Of a DNA stretch of 64,000 nucleotides, positions 12,324 through 23,067 are shown in pieces. Position 1 is the stretch's first letter. Each line of letters begins with the position of its first letter. Made by a program: the position numbers and the translations under genes. Origin of the DNA: Cyrtodaria siliqua. Its lineage: Eukaryota > Mollusca > Bivalvia > Adapedonta > Hiatellidae. The stretch covers positions 62,001 through 126,000 of the forward strand of contig JAWPHD010000133.1 in NCBI GenBank assembly GCA_037043455.1. Reading direction: 5' to 3'. The notes under the pieces are model-generated. The model was given only the letters and a program-made list of their open reading frames with translations, was not told the origin of the DNA and searched no databases.

Positions 12324-12980
12324 CATTATTATTATCAATCTCTCCCAGAGGCCATTAGATTGACCTCTGTCAACGTCTAAGAAAGTATCACATGCGATCC
12401 GCATGATAATTTGTCACATGACCATAGCTAAATATCAAAATGGCGAACAGAACTTCAACACTGTGACACCACCAACTATCGGCTGCTGATTGACTCGTAA
12501 ACAGTCGAAAGAAACACAACTTGTTTTCTACATTTTGATATATATTTTAAGTTAGTAATTTAATTTAAGGTATGTTGTTAAGAGCTATGTGATACTTGAA
12601 AGTGGTGGTAAGCAACATGCTGTACGGTAACCCTATGGGAACGATTTGGTGGTGCGTATTATGAATGTTTTGACGGCGCAGTGATATGCCAAAGTACAAA
12701 CCTTTATTCTACCGCAATATAAATCTGAGCATATGCTACTGTATATTTAAAACATTCAAGCCAAAAATTGTTTTCTTTTGCAATTTAAACGTTTCATATA
12801 AAATTAATTAAGAAACATATAAGTGCAATCAAGAAATTTAGCATTTCCATCGTTTTTCATCGTTTGCCAAGATTCTTGGTATTTGATGTGACGTTGACAG
12901 AAATTTATGTGTATGCAAGGAACGACAACTGCATGGGTAGAGATTGTATAATTATATGTATATTAGCGATAAAACATTGA
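12324..12980. other. no gene recognised
   Basis: Contains 'caaaatggcgaacagaac' near 12437, which resembles a start context, but the frame closes without a domain or splice donor that I can defend. Otherwise AT-rich. Confidence 0.5.
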
Positions 12981-12982
12981 CA

Positions 12983-13058
12983 AGCCTCTATAGCGCAGTT
13001 GATTGAGGCGTCGTGTTAGTGCCGAGGAAGGTAGGGTTCAAGCCTGCTGATTTCCTTT
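12983..13058 (+). other. tRNA-like sequence (SINE head or tRNA relic)
   Basis: 'tagcgcagttgattgagg' resembles a Pol III A box and 'gggttcaagcctgc' a B box, 40-odd bases apart, followed by a T-rich stretch (ttccttttctttt) like a Pol III terminator. The acceptor ends do not pair and the T arm is shifted by one base, so I do not call a functional tRNA. Confidence 0.4.
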
Positions 13059-14405
13059 TCTTTTAACTTTCATTATTATGGTTTTCAATATTGCTAATGG
13101 TAAGGTAGCAACAGTTCCTTTACTTATAATTACACATGGTAACAGTGAACAGTTTATATGTGTTGTAATACACATGCTAACGCACACGTATCCCTTACAT
13201 GTGAACAGTTGTATTTCTGTGATGATGTGTACTTCTAGCACGTCGTGTTACAAGGGTGAATTGTAATCAATATGTAAGGCATGTCAAGATATTTGAATAG
13301 AAAGAAGCAAGGTCGCCCACATTGATTTAAAATGCTTGGTAGGAAGAACTGATGGTAAAAATCGGGAAGAATGTAAGAAAAAATGGTCATGGCATGTTTA
13401 TGTCTCTGTGACAACATTTATTTTTTTCAATATTGTTTTAACATCCGTGACTGGATATATTATTATGCTAACTTCTTGTCTCTCGGCAGCTATTTTACGC
13501 TTGCATAAACCCTTGCTTGTTTTATTCTTTAACAATTGTTTCTTGACCCATAAGTATTACATTTTTGAGATGGATATGAAATGCAAATATTAAAGATTAA
13601 GTAATTATTACTGTTCTCTTTGTAGTCCTTATAACATTTTCAAGAGTATATTTACATTCACTGATTCTTTCTGTTGAAAACAAGAAATCGGTATAACAAA
13701 TGGATGTTACTGGAATAAAGGTACAAATGAGATAAATTCAAAGTTCATTGTAGACATAACTGTGTTTGGCAGAAATATAATTTTATCAAAATTAGATCTA
13801 ATTATACTAGTATTTTAAAAGTTTAGAGCAAATCGAAGTGAATGTACCATTACAATATTGATTGTGGATGGATGCCGATCAAAATGATGTGATGTCAGGC
13901 ATAGATAGACCAGTTTTCATCATATGCATGGTTGATCGCAATACTAACAAATCATTAAAATTGCTTTGAAATGCATTCTGTATTTTTATTTTTTCAAAAT
14001 GTTGTATGCAAGTGCGTATTTGCATATAGGCAGCCTGCAGGTGCCTGCATGTCTTCTTAGTTACAATATATAGCATTTTACAATTATCAAAGGGACAGAA
14101 CTCTTGTGGCAGAGCTTTGAAAATGAAAATCCTGACAAAATGGGCAAGTAATCTTCATAGTGATCCAAGTGATCCATTACTGCAAGTTAAGTCCAAATCA
14201 GATGAAAACTGTACTTAGTATAAAATAGTAAGTTTATTGTAATTATTTAAAGTGGAAGTGAAAATCCTGAAAACATGTGCAAGTACCCTACATAGTGATA
14301 AATTAATGAAAGTTTAGTCCAAATCCACTGAAAACTGCAGGAGTTGAATGTCTTCTCAGAACAATACATAGCTTTTTGTAATTATTCGAAATGCCAGGCA
14401 TAACA
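13059..14405. other. no gene recognised
   Basis: AT-rich. From about 14100 to 14400 there are two loosely similar segments with 'aagtttagtccaaatcc' and 'actgcaggagttgaatg' flavour, a decayed bivalve-type tandem element that reappears near 14995. Confidence 0.5.
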
Positions 14406-14740
14406 CTGTGGCAGAATTGAATTGAACTGAATTGGGGTTTTACGGCGCACCAACACAAGAAAGGTTATATGGCGCCAAACAGGGATGAACATGCCAGGCT
14501 CATCCTCCATTTACATCTAGATAAAATATGGAGAATGGGCCTAGAATCTTCTAATTTCTATTGCAAATTCTATTGTAGACACTCCATTTACGATGGAGCC
14601 ACGTTTCCACACGCGGTGTGATGACCGCCTCTAGCGGGATTTGCAGTGGTTGTATTCTACCCCGGCAACCACATGCACACCCGATTACCGGCAGCCGTAG
14701 GCACAGTTCGGCAGCCTTAGGCACAGTTCCCGGTAAAAAA
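14406..14740 (-). mobile_element. SINE, family A ('cgcaccaacaca'), minus strand
   Basis: Minus-strand SINE whose 3' tail lies at the left ('gaattgaattgaactgaatt', short AATTG repeats), followed by 'ttttacggcgcaccaacac', 'aaaggttatatggcgcc', 'cctccatttacatctagat' and 'atggagaatgggcctagaa'. Other copies are at 42300-42660, 45502-45730 and 46395-46550. The 5' part here differs from the copy at 45502 and lacks a clear tRNA head. Confidence 0.75.
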
Positions 14741-15059
14741 AAAAGCAAGTTTGAAAAGGGTAAATAAATCTAGTTTTATGACTTGTTAGCCTTATACTAT
14801 TAGAAAAGTGAATCGGCCATTTTAATTTGGAAGGAATGTTGTGTATGTCACCTGATTCCCTCGAAATTTGAACCGATATTATGCGAGTTACGGTAGGTTA
14901 AATGTTGAAATTAAGCTAAGAAATGTGATTGTAGAAAGTTAGAGACCTGGTACTCGGTAAATAGTCAAGTTTAATAATGATGCACTCGCAGCTGCAAATT
15001 TAGTCCAAATCCACTGAAAATTGAAGGAGGAATTTAGTGAACTAGTTATGGTATCTTCT

Positions 15060-15806
15060 TACAAAAACAACTAGAAATGTGGCCATAGGACACGGATTCC
15101 CCCATTTGGGTCACTATGCCATAGCATTTTGATAATGAACATAAACACCGATGAACCCGTTCAACTTGCTGGTATCATTCCTGTAAAGTTTGGCTACCAT
15201 GGGTTAAATAGTAATGGAGGAGGGCATGCCAAAAGTTTTTCAGCCCTTATTTTGACTAAGTCAAGGGCCATTACTCATAAGTCTGTGGTTCTTGGTCTAA
15301 AATAAAAACAAAAACAAATCAGGTGCGCATTTTCACTTGCTGGTCAACATTCTTGTAAAGTTTCAGTGGCCATGGGTTAAATACTAATGGAGGATCATGC
15401 GACACAAGCTTTTCAGCCCCTATTTTGACTAAGGCAAGGGCCATAACTCTGAGGTTCTTGATCCAAAATTAAAATGAAAACCCAGGTGCACGTCTTGACT
15501 TGCTGGTCCACATTCCTGTATAGTTTGGCGACCGTGGGTTAAACAGTAATGGAGGAGGGCGTGACACAAGTTTTTCAGCCCCTATTTTGACTAAGTCAAC
15601 GGCCATTACTCTGTGGTTCTTGGTGTAAAATAAAAATGAAAACCCATGTGCGCATCTTCACTTGCTGGTCAACATTCTTGTAAAGTTTGGTGACCATGGG
15701 TCAAATAGTAATGGAGGAGGGCGTGACACAAGTTTTTGGGACATACTTACGTACAAACGGACGGACGGACAAGTGCAAATCTATATGCACCCCACCCAAG
15801 TGAGGG
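15060..15806 (+). mobile_element. ~170-bp tandem-repeat element
   Basis: Opens with 'ggccataggacacggattc', similar in style to 30490. Four units follow with 'cttgctggtcaacattc', 'ctaagtcaagggccatta', 'accatgggttaaatagtaat' and 'ggagggcgtgacacaag'. It closes with 'aacggacggacggacaag' and 'tgcaccccacccaagtg'. Start motif, tandem core and gacgga tail match the common design in this window. Confidence 0.75.
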
Positions 15807-16144
15807 AATAAAAAACGTAGTAAATTCTGAGTGGAATTTTTTTTCTCAAAATATAGTAAAATGTAATTGATACACAACATAAATGGCAGAAACACCATTT
15901 CTTGGTTATTGATGTATACCTAACATTTAGGGCAATGGGCAGCCTGAGTGTAGGGCTAGTCAACTTGGCCCATCTGTTTGAAAAAATATTTTCCTGAAGA
16001 TTGCTTGACATTGTAGCCGAAAAACTACTGCAGATTATCATAAGGAACCATTTCTTCTGCGACAGAAACTATGTTAATCTACTGCAGATTATCATAAGGA
16101 ATATAAGCATTTCTTCTGTGACAGAAACTTTGTTAATCGATCAT

Positions 16145-16262
16145 TAATTGAATTGAATTGAATTGGATTTTATAGTCGCACCAACAGCTAAGGTCATATG
16201 GCGACTTTCCAGCTTCCATTGGTGGAGGAAGACCCCAGGTGCCCCTCCGGGCAATTTTCGTT
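16145..16262 (-). mobile_element. SINE family B fragment ('gtcgcaccaacagct'), minus strand
   Basis: Tail 'gaattgaattgaattgga', then 'tagtcgcaccaacagctaa', 'atggcgactttccagcttc' and 'caggtgcccctccgggca', ending abruptly. The 5' half and tRNA head present at 46125-46385 are missing, so the copy is 5'-truncated. Confidence 0.75.
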
Positions 16263-16799
16263 AAAACGTACATATTTTTTTATCAACTTGTAACCTTGAG
16301 TGTTGTTTTGAAACATTAAAACTGTATGCCTTTTCTTGAATAAGTTTAAGAGATAAAACTCCACTTGTAGAATAATAAATAAACATAGACAGTTTTGCCA
16401 CAGCAAATGGTATCCACTTTTCACTTTTAGCCCGGACAAAACATAAATCCAAGATAAGCGACCCCTATTCTATAAAGGCAATGCAGAAACCATATTTTAA
16501 ACAAGTTTGGATAAAAAGACTGTATCCAAAAGAAAATCATCCCCTATTGTCTACATGACTACATACCTGCTACCCATAATGCCTTTGCCTTAAAACAACT
16601 CTAGTGTCACACTATGTCCTGATATAGACATCCATAATCACACAATGGATGCTACAATTTGCACGGTTCTCAATTGACTTAATGCAAATTTTTGTATCAG
16701 GTGGCAAAATCAATAGAAAGCAGCATTGTTTTCGTTGTCTCTACCAATATGAAGATAATGACTTCGATTATGAATAATAACGAGAATTTTGTATCTCTG

Positions 16800-17650
16800 G
16801 TGTCCATTTTAGTCATGCTAAATATCTACCAAGGGACATAACCCTTGTCAAATCAATGTTTGATATGAGTTTTTATTTGAATCTGTACTGTACCATTGTA
16901 CCAATTATAAACAATGCAGTAAGATCAAATCTCAATACTGGCATAGCAATTAAAAGGTGTCAATTGAATTATCTCCAAAGGAAGTTCATCAAAATAAAAT
17001 CTTAAAATGACCTTTGGCAGGTATTTTTTGACATTATATTCATTTTTGCCATCAATTTTTAAAATAAACACTATTTACTTACCATTTACCATTAAAATAT
17101 ATTTTCCCATTAATTTAGTTGTATTGGTTGTATGTACTATCAAAATTCTCGATGTCTAACAGTGCTGAAAAACCTTTGTCACAAACAAGTCAGTGCAGAC
17201 GCTCATCTCTCATGTTGTCTAATGATGCCAAAGACGTGTGAAATTTCAGTTCATTACCGGTATGCAAAGTAGTTTCTGAGATACAAGCTATCATACAAAA
17301 CTGTAACAGTACTAAGCAAAAAAAAGGCCCATAATATTGTTAATATTGAGTTATAGAACCTGGCTCTATGATGTTTAAACATGTCAACGACATTTGTGTT
17401 TTCCAGATACAAGCTTACATGCAAAACTTTAAACAAATTTTACTTAAGTATAAAAGTGGCCATAATTTTGTTAAAATAAAAGTAGGAGTTATAGAACCTG
17501 GCTTTATGGTGTTGTCTTATGATGCCAAATAAATTTTTCAAGTTGCAATAAATTGTGTTATGAAGTTTCCGAGATACAAGCTTACATACAAAACATTAGT
17601 CAGGGGACGCAGACAACAGCGATCGAGAGGTGACAATACCTCTTTTTTTT
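16800..17650 (+). mobile_element. degenerate tandem-repeat element
   Basis: Two to three units near 17220-17600 share 'gagatacaagctta', 'gagttatagaacctggct' and 'gatgccaaa'. It ends with 'ggggacgcagacaacagcg' and 'gaggtgacaatacctc' (hairpin-like). A related fragment ('gagttatggaacctgtgtg') is at 21050. Upstream 'aagggacataaccc' near 16833 may mark the start. Confidence 0.6.
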
Positions 17651-17752
17651 GTGTCAAAAACCGACAAAGCTCAAAAGAGCCGCGGACAATAGCAGCGCTT
17701 TACAAGCATTTAGATTATTTGAAAAGTATAAATCAAGCAAAAGCGGACTTAC

Positions 17753-17917
17753 CAAGTCTGTTTTTTGGTGCCTTCTTTTTTGTTGGTTGATCTACCATGC
17801 ACGGAAATCCGCCGCATGAGGAGAAACATAACGACTTGTTGAGGTAAAGGAAGAATATCCCGAAAAGGATAAGAAAACCGCCGACGGCCCCGAGGAATAT
17901 TACAGCTTGTGGTGGTA
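17753..17917 (-). CDS. synaptotagmin-14/16-like transmembrane exon
   Basis: Single 165-bp internal exon. On the minus strand the acceptor is 'ctgtttcag' just before 17917 and the donor is 'gtaagtccgc' after 17753; two bases, 54 codons and one base are read. The peptide is a hydrophobic segment (AVIFLGAVGGFLILFG, then IFFLYLN) followed by a cysteine-bearing juxtamembrane stretch (SLCFSSCGGFP) and a basic KKKAPKNR run. The order AV-FL-AVG, F-LY-NK, CF...GGFP matches my memory of the N-terminal membrane anchor of synaptotagmin-14 and -16, C2-domain proteins of membrane trafficking thought not to bind calcium. The cysteines after the membrane segment could be palmitoylated. C2-domain exons, expected at lower coordinates, were not found, nor was the first exon, so introns are long or the gene runs off the window. 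The family call rests on about 50 residues. Confidence 0.75.
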
Positions 17918-18345
17918 CTGAAACAGAAAATGTTAAATTACATATGAGCTGAAACAGCAATTTAATTGGGAGTGGTTTGATGTACTGTACCAGGTTGGTT
18001 TAAATGTCACACTGCCCCAAAGTTGGCTTATGAACTTTATTCAACTGAGATTCATACATGCTTTTGAAGCCATAATCTGGGAGATTTAAGTATTTTTTTA
18101 AGGGAGGTTTGTCCAAAATCTGTGAGATTTCATAAAGATAAGGTATAAGTGAGATTTTATCAAATATTGTGACATATTTAAGCTTTTTAAAGCATTTTAT
18201 GGTAAAATAGTAAAATTTAAGAGCTTTTAACATTTGTTTTCATTTCACAATTTGTTCAGTGTCACTTCTGAAGAGACAAAATTCTGTGAGTTTTGGTCTC
18301 ACAGAGTGAGATATCACATGTATTTTTAATTTTTAAGATGGGTTA

Positions 18346-18545
18346 AAGGGACACTTTACAAGTTCTTGTAAAGCATTAAAATTAATTAATGTCTCCATTT
18401 ATTAATCCAGTATAATCAACATTTAGTAATACGCAAAAAATATTGTTTATACTATTCCTATAATTTATAATAATTAATTAACAAATGCAAATTTTTCCAA
18501 TTTTCTTTTTCTTTTTATTTACTGCTCAATTTTGAAAAAATCCTG
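18346..18545. repeat. possible degenerate TTAA-AGGGACA MITE
   Basis: 'ggttaaagggacact' at 18345 matches the left end of the MITE family at 33150, 43372 and 53540. 'taatccagtataatcaac' resembles the interior of related copies. No right end was found. Confidence 0.35.
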
Positions 18546-18549
18546 TAAA

Positions 18550-20125
18550 TCTAAAAAAAACAAGAGGCCCAAGAGGACCTGTGGACGCTCTACTGGCTAA
18601 CCCGGCTCTTATAACATCAATGAAGTGAGTGACTGCCATTTACGGTTTTTTGAAAGTTTCGGGCAAAAAACAGCTTTTTAACTAAATCAAGGGCCATAAC
18701 TAAAGAATCTGGTAAAGTTTGGTAAAGATCAGATGAAAAATGAAGGCCCTACCGTATTAACGAGGCAAAATATAGCATGTTTAACTAAATCAAGAGCCAT
18801 AACTCCTCTGTTATTAGTCCGACTGGTCCAACATAGAGCTAAAAAAAAAAAAAAAAAAAAAAAGAAATAAATAAAAAAAAAAAAAAAAAAATAAAAAAAA
18901 AAAATAAACAAATAAATAAAAAAATAAAAAAACAACAACAGAGAAGAAGATTTTTTTCAGTTTTTGCCTATACAAGCCTAAGTAAAACTGTGACCCCCAG
19001 GGTGGGGCCAAATGTGACCAATGGGTCACCATTTGAACAAACTTGGTAAAAGACCATAAGCTTATAGCAAATGCAAAATATTAAACCTCTGGCTCTTGCA
19101 GTTTCAGAGAAGATTTTTTTTTAAGTTTTCCCTATACATGTCTATGTAAAACATGTGACCCTTGGGGCGGGGTCAAATGTGACCCGAGGGTCACCATTTG
19201 AACAAACTTGGTAAAGGACCATAAGCTTATAGCAAATGCAAAATATTAACCTCTGGCTCTTGCAGTTCCAGAGAAGAAGATTTTTTTCAGTTATTCCCTA
19301 TACAAGCATTTATGTAAAACTGTGACCCCCGGGGCGGGGCCAGGTGTGACCCCAGGGTCACCATTTGAACAAAATTGGTAAAGGACCATAAGCTTATAGC
19401 AACAGCAAAATATAAAACCTCTGGCTCTTGCAGTTTCATAGAAGAAGATTTTTTAAGTTTTACCCTATACATGTCTATGTAAAACATGTGACCCTTGGGG
19501 CGGGGCCAAATGTGACCCCAGCGTCACCATTTGAACAAGCTTGGTAAAGGACCATAAGCTTATCGTAAATGCAAAATATCAAACCTCTGGCTGTTGTAGT
19601 TTCCGAGAAGATTTAAAAAAAAAAAATCCTGTATAAGTCTATGTAAAACTGTGACCCCCGGGGAGGAGACAAATTTGACCCCAGGGTCACCATTTGAACA
19701 AACTTAGTAAAGGACCATAAGCTGATGCTACATGTAATATATGAGAGCTCTGTGCCATGTGGTTTCAGAGAAGAAGATTTTTTAAAGTTTTTTCCTATAT
19801 GTCTATATGAAAAACATGCAAAACCTCAATATACATTGAGACTATATATTTGATAGTCTAGGCGTTGGCGATCATTTTAAAAGAAAAACTGTTGAAATCT
19901 GTCCAGCGGTTCTGGAGAAAAATATTTTTTAAGGTTTCGACCATATATGGTAATGGCAGCCATCTTGGATGTAGCACTGACCTATTTTAACAAATCTAAA
20001 AAGCATTCATCTAAGGATCATCCGTGTGAAGTTTGGTCAAAATTAGGCAAGCGGTTTCTGAGGAGAAGTCGTTTGAAAAAAAATTAACAGACGACGGACG
20101 ACGGACAACAGACCATCCTAAAAAT
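18550..20125 (+). mobile_element. 1.6-kb tandem-repeat element, composite
   Basis: Begins 'caagaggcccaagaggacc' with 'gctctactggctaa'. The first units match the 161-bp family of 5395-6285 ('aaagatcagatgaaaaatga'). After an A-rich tract (18841-18935) come five to six units of about 160 bp with 'gtgacccc.gggg.gggg', 'accatttgaacaaacttgg' and 'aaggaccataagcttat'. It ends with 'agacgacggacgacggac' and 'tgagcagcttgctta'. Two different core repeats in one element suggest a chimera. Confidence 0.7.
18841..18935. repeat. A-rich low-complexity tract
   Basis: Almost pure A with interspersed T (AAATA-type). Minus-strand frames of poly-F/Y across it are artefacts. Confidence 0.95.
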
Positions 20126-22794
20126 CTGAGCAGCTTGCTTAGTTATAGCTAGCATGTTTATTGACTGGCTAAGCCAGGTATTTAAGTATACAGACCACAG
20201 ATTTGGGCCCGACTATTATTTATCGCATACGGTACTTGCCTATAAATACATTGTTTTTGAATATACGATAAGACAATGACGCAGCTAGCCGTATCAATCT
20301 ACCGGGCAATAAAGCTTTATCACACGGGTGAAATAAAGGGTTAAAAAATTCAGATCATGGAAAAAAAGATAATTTTTTTCCGATGTGGGTCCAGGCAGAT
20401 TTGTATCACCTCGACTTTTACAGGAGTGATAAGGAAATTACGGAATAGATATGATTGTATACTATTTGCTGCTTCCACCCTGTTTTCACACCAGATTATT
20501 GGCTATAGAACCATTATCCGTGGATGAAATAACCACTTATGACCACTCATTTTCTTGATTAGACAACTTTCAATTCAATGGCACGTTATTCATTTTAAAT
20601 CAAGTTTCATCAAAAATTAATGTTATGTATCACTTACATGACAGACATGAATTAACACATCAATGACTAGATTAACTATTAATACCATTTTTTCTCCTTG
20701 GAAAACAGCTTAGTGAGTCTGCTGAAGTATATGATAAGTAGAATAAAAAAATTTCTCATATCAGCCCTTGAGCTGGGTGATATGGCATCTCAGGCCTGAT
20801 AATAGATTGTGATAAGGTACAATTTATAGCTTTAACATACACTATGCTCTACTTTTTGAAAAACAAAAAAAGAGTAAACATTTTAGCTACACTAAATAGA
20901 AACATCTTGTTGATAGTTCATCGTTATTAGCATAAAAATAAAACCAAAACTTAAACAAGTTTCTGTGGATTCATGTCTCATCTAACAGGGACCTGAATTT
21001 ATAAATATCTAAGTCAAAAAAGGTCCATAATTGTGATCAAATGCACTACAGAGTTATGGAACCTGTGTGTGTGAGTGGCCTCGATGATACTGAAGATATT
21101 TGCAAAATTTTAATGAATTTGAATAAGCAGTGTTACCATAATCGCCACTTCAATGTTATACTTATATCTTGCCACATTCTTCGAAGGCGAGACAAAAAGG
21201 AACAAAATAGTGTTTCAATGCTTTAATGATTTCTTTAACCATATAAATATTATACAAATCTTTAACGATATACCCAGAGACAGACTCGAGTTAAATAATG
21301 CAAATTTTTCATGCCATTGTGTGCCTTAAACAGTGAAAATTCTCTGCACAATAGACTAGAAAATAGATCTGTACAACAATGATAACGACTTGGACATCAG
21401 ACTAAATACTAAGCATGAGACCATGTTTGGGGCTGATCTCAAAGTTGTATAACAACCTGGGTTTAAGTAGGCTCATAGGGGTTTGACAGAAAAAAGCCCA
21501 TAAAAAATCTAATTATAAATTAAAAAATACCTTATTTATATTTCTGTCAATACATATAAATGCCATATGTCGACCTTTTAGACTATTTTTTCTTAATACT
21601 GTCTTCAATGCCACCAAGACACGGCTGGAGTTTTAAAGTGGCTTGCCTGAATTATTGATCACTAGAACATTAAATTTTGAGAGGAGGGTACACATCAAAT
21701 GCAGATCCAAATTTTGGTTTGAGTATTTGTGAGTGGGAGGGGCGGGGGCGGGGAGAGCGGAGAATCCTTTGAAATAAAATGTTTTTCTACATGACATTTA
21801 GTAAATTCTGTTGTGTTTTTCCAGAATAATTTTATGTTAAATCCAATGATGACTAACACTAGCAATGACGCGCGTCCCATGTAATCCGGCATGCATAGTT
21901 TATACTTGTGAGATCCCTACTCTGAATCCGCCTTAGTACATGATACACTTTTATCCCCTATGTCTTACCTAAAATTACCACCGCAGTCTTGTAGTGTGGA
22001 AAAATATGGATATTTTCTATTTTAGATGGTCTAAATATAAAGAATGAAACTACAGTTATCCTTTATTACAAGAATATTCACTGCTGGACAGCAAGGTTAC
22101 GTACCACGATACAGGAGACAAACGGCAATTTTATCTTTTTTTTATTTATTTTTTTAAGTCACAGCATTCTGTTAGTTGTTTACACATTTGAATAGTGCAA
22201 ATAAATTGTTTTAAATATTCCTAACTGTTGGTTATATTGCACCAATAAACCTTTTGTCTACTGAAAACTCAAATTGTACTACCTTTTATTTCAACATCTG
22301 ATTTTAAATACAAAACCCTACGGGGTTATGAAAAACTGAAACATTGTGCAGTGTGTGCGCTTATCGCCTTGAATGCACTCTAGAACAATAGAATTTATTA
22401 GTTAACCCTAAAATGGAAATGGATGAGACCGCCACTAATGAAGGTTATATCATCATGTATGCCGACTAGTTTAATAAATTCTAAAATCATGGTTGAATGG
22501 TGGTGTGCGTTATTTTTAGCACATTTTCGCTATATATGACGGTCGATTTTTTGTAGTAGTGGTAGACCATCCACTTTTCCTACAAATTCATGTAGTGTCA
22601 ATATAATAAATTTCATTGGCCTATATATTAAAGTGATGCACAAAAGCTTGGTCGATTATTCAAGGATTATTGACTGTTTAGAAAAACCCTCTGTTTTAGT
22701 GGGTATTCCTACCGTAATCCTTACCGTAATTGTTACCGTAGTTAATTGTACAGGTCTAATATTAAAGGCACAGCTTGTATTCTAGTGATATGAA
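20126..22794. other. no gene recognised
   Basis: AT-rich, presumably intronic or intergenic to the minus-strand synaptotagmin-like gene. It holds a fragment of the 'gagttatggaacctg' repeat near 21050. A SINE-like fragment lies at 22495-22600 ('tatatgacggtcgattt', 'tagtggtagaccatccac'), similar to 36205-36260. Nothing exon-like was supported. Confidence 0.55.
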
Positions 22795-22940
22795 TGTAAC
22801 CGGGTACAGGTATATGGTGAAACATCGATTCCTAACCGTATGTCCTCGATAACTCAGTGGTTAGAGAACTGGTACGGTAAACCAGAGACCCTGGGTTCGA
22901 GTCCCGGTTGAGGAACGATTTTTTCACCACCTGTTATATT
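22795..22940 (+). repeat. 5' LTR
   Basis: 146 bp. Its 28-bp left terminus (22795-22822) is identical to that of the 3' LTR. Its right end is shortened by missing 'tata' and about seven bases of the terminal 'acccggt', so it lacks the full inverted-repeat partner and ends 'ctgttata' two bases before the primer-binding site. Confidence 0.8.
22843..22914 (+). tRNA. tRNA-Thr-like gene in the 5' LTR, loop anticodon GGT
   Basis: 72-nt cloverleaf. The 7-bp acceptor stem is TCCTCGA with TTGAGGA (one G-U). The D arm is ACTC-AGTGGTTA-GAGA, the anticodon stem CTGGT with ACCAG (perfect), the variable loop AGACC, and the T arm CTGGG-TTCGAGT-CCCGG. The B box GGTTCGAGTCC is consensus; the A box is TAACTCAGTGG with A at the usual G10. 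The loop ACGGTAA puts GGT at 34-36 but has C instead of the near-universal T33. The D and anticodon arms closely resemble animal tRNA-Thr(TGT) as I recall it, so descent from tRNA-Thr is inferred. It is probably a promoter or structural module rather than a decoding tRNA. Confidence 0.75.
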
Positions 22941-22942
22941 TG

Positions 22943-22960
22943 GGGGCTCGTCCGGGATCC
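22943..22960 (+). promoter_or_regulatory. primer-binding site complementary to tRNA-Pro
   Basis: TGGGGGCTCGTCCGGGAT is the exact complement of the last 18 nt of eukaryotic tRNA-Pro including CCA, the same site used by gammaretroviruses such as MLV. It sits two bases after the 5' LTR, where minus-strand priming requires it. Confidence 0.85.
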
Positions 22961-23055
22961 AGGACCGTGTCTGTAAGCATGAAACAGTATGAAAATAAGT
23001 CTGACAGCCGGCCTGGAGTTAACTCCATTAGAAATTCAGGGACGAATTTCAATCT

Positions 23056-23065
23056 GGTGGGGGTG
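23056..23065 (+). promoter_or_regulatory. polypurine-like tract before the 3' LTR
   Basis: GGTGGGGGTG lies two bases upstream of the 3' LTR, in the position of a plus-strand primer. It contains two Ts, so it is a weak PPT by sequence but right by position. Confidence 0.6.
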
Positions 23066-23067
23066 TA

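Noticed and set aside
12983..13058. Functional tRNA gene
   Set aside because: Acceptor ends do not pair and the T arm is out of register; kept only as a tRNA-like sequence.
22943..22960. Exact match to a gammaretroviral PBS, hinting at an endogenous retrovirus
   Set aside because: tRNA-Pro priming is also used by non-viral LTR elements. There is no gag, pol or env and the LTRs are about 150 bp; a TRIM fits better.
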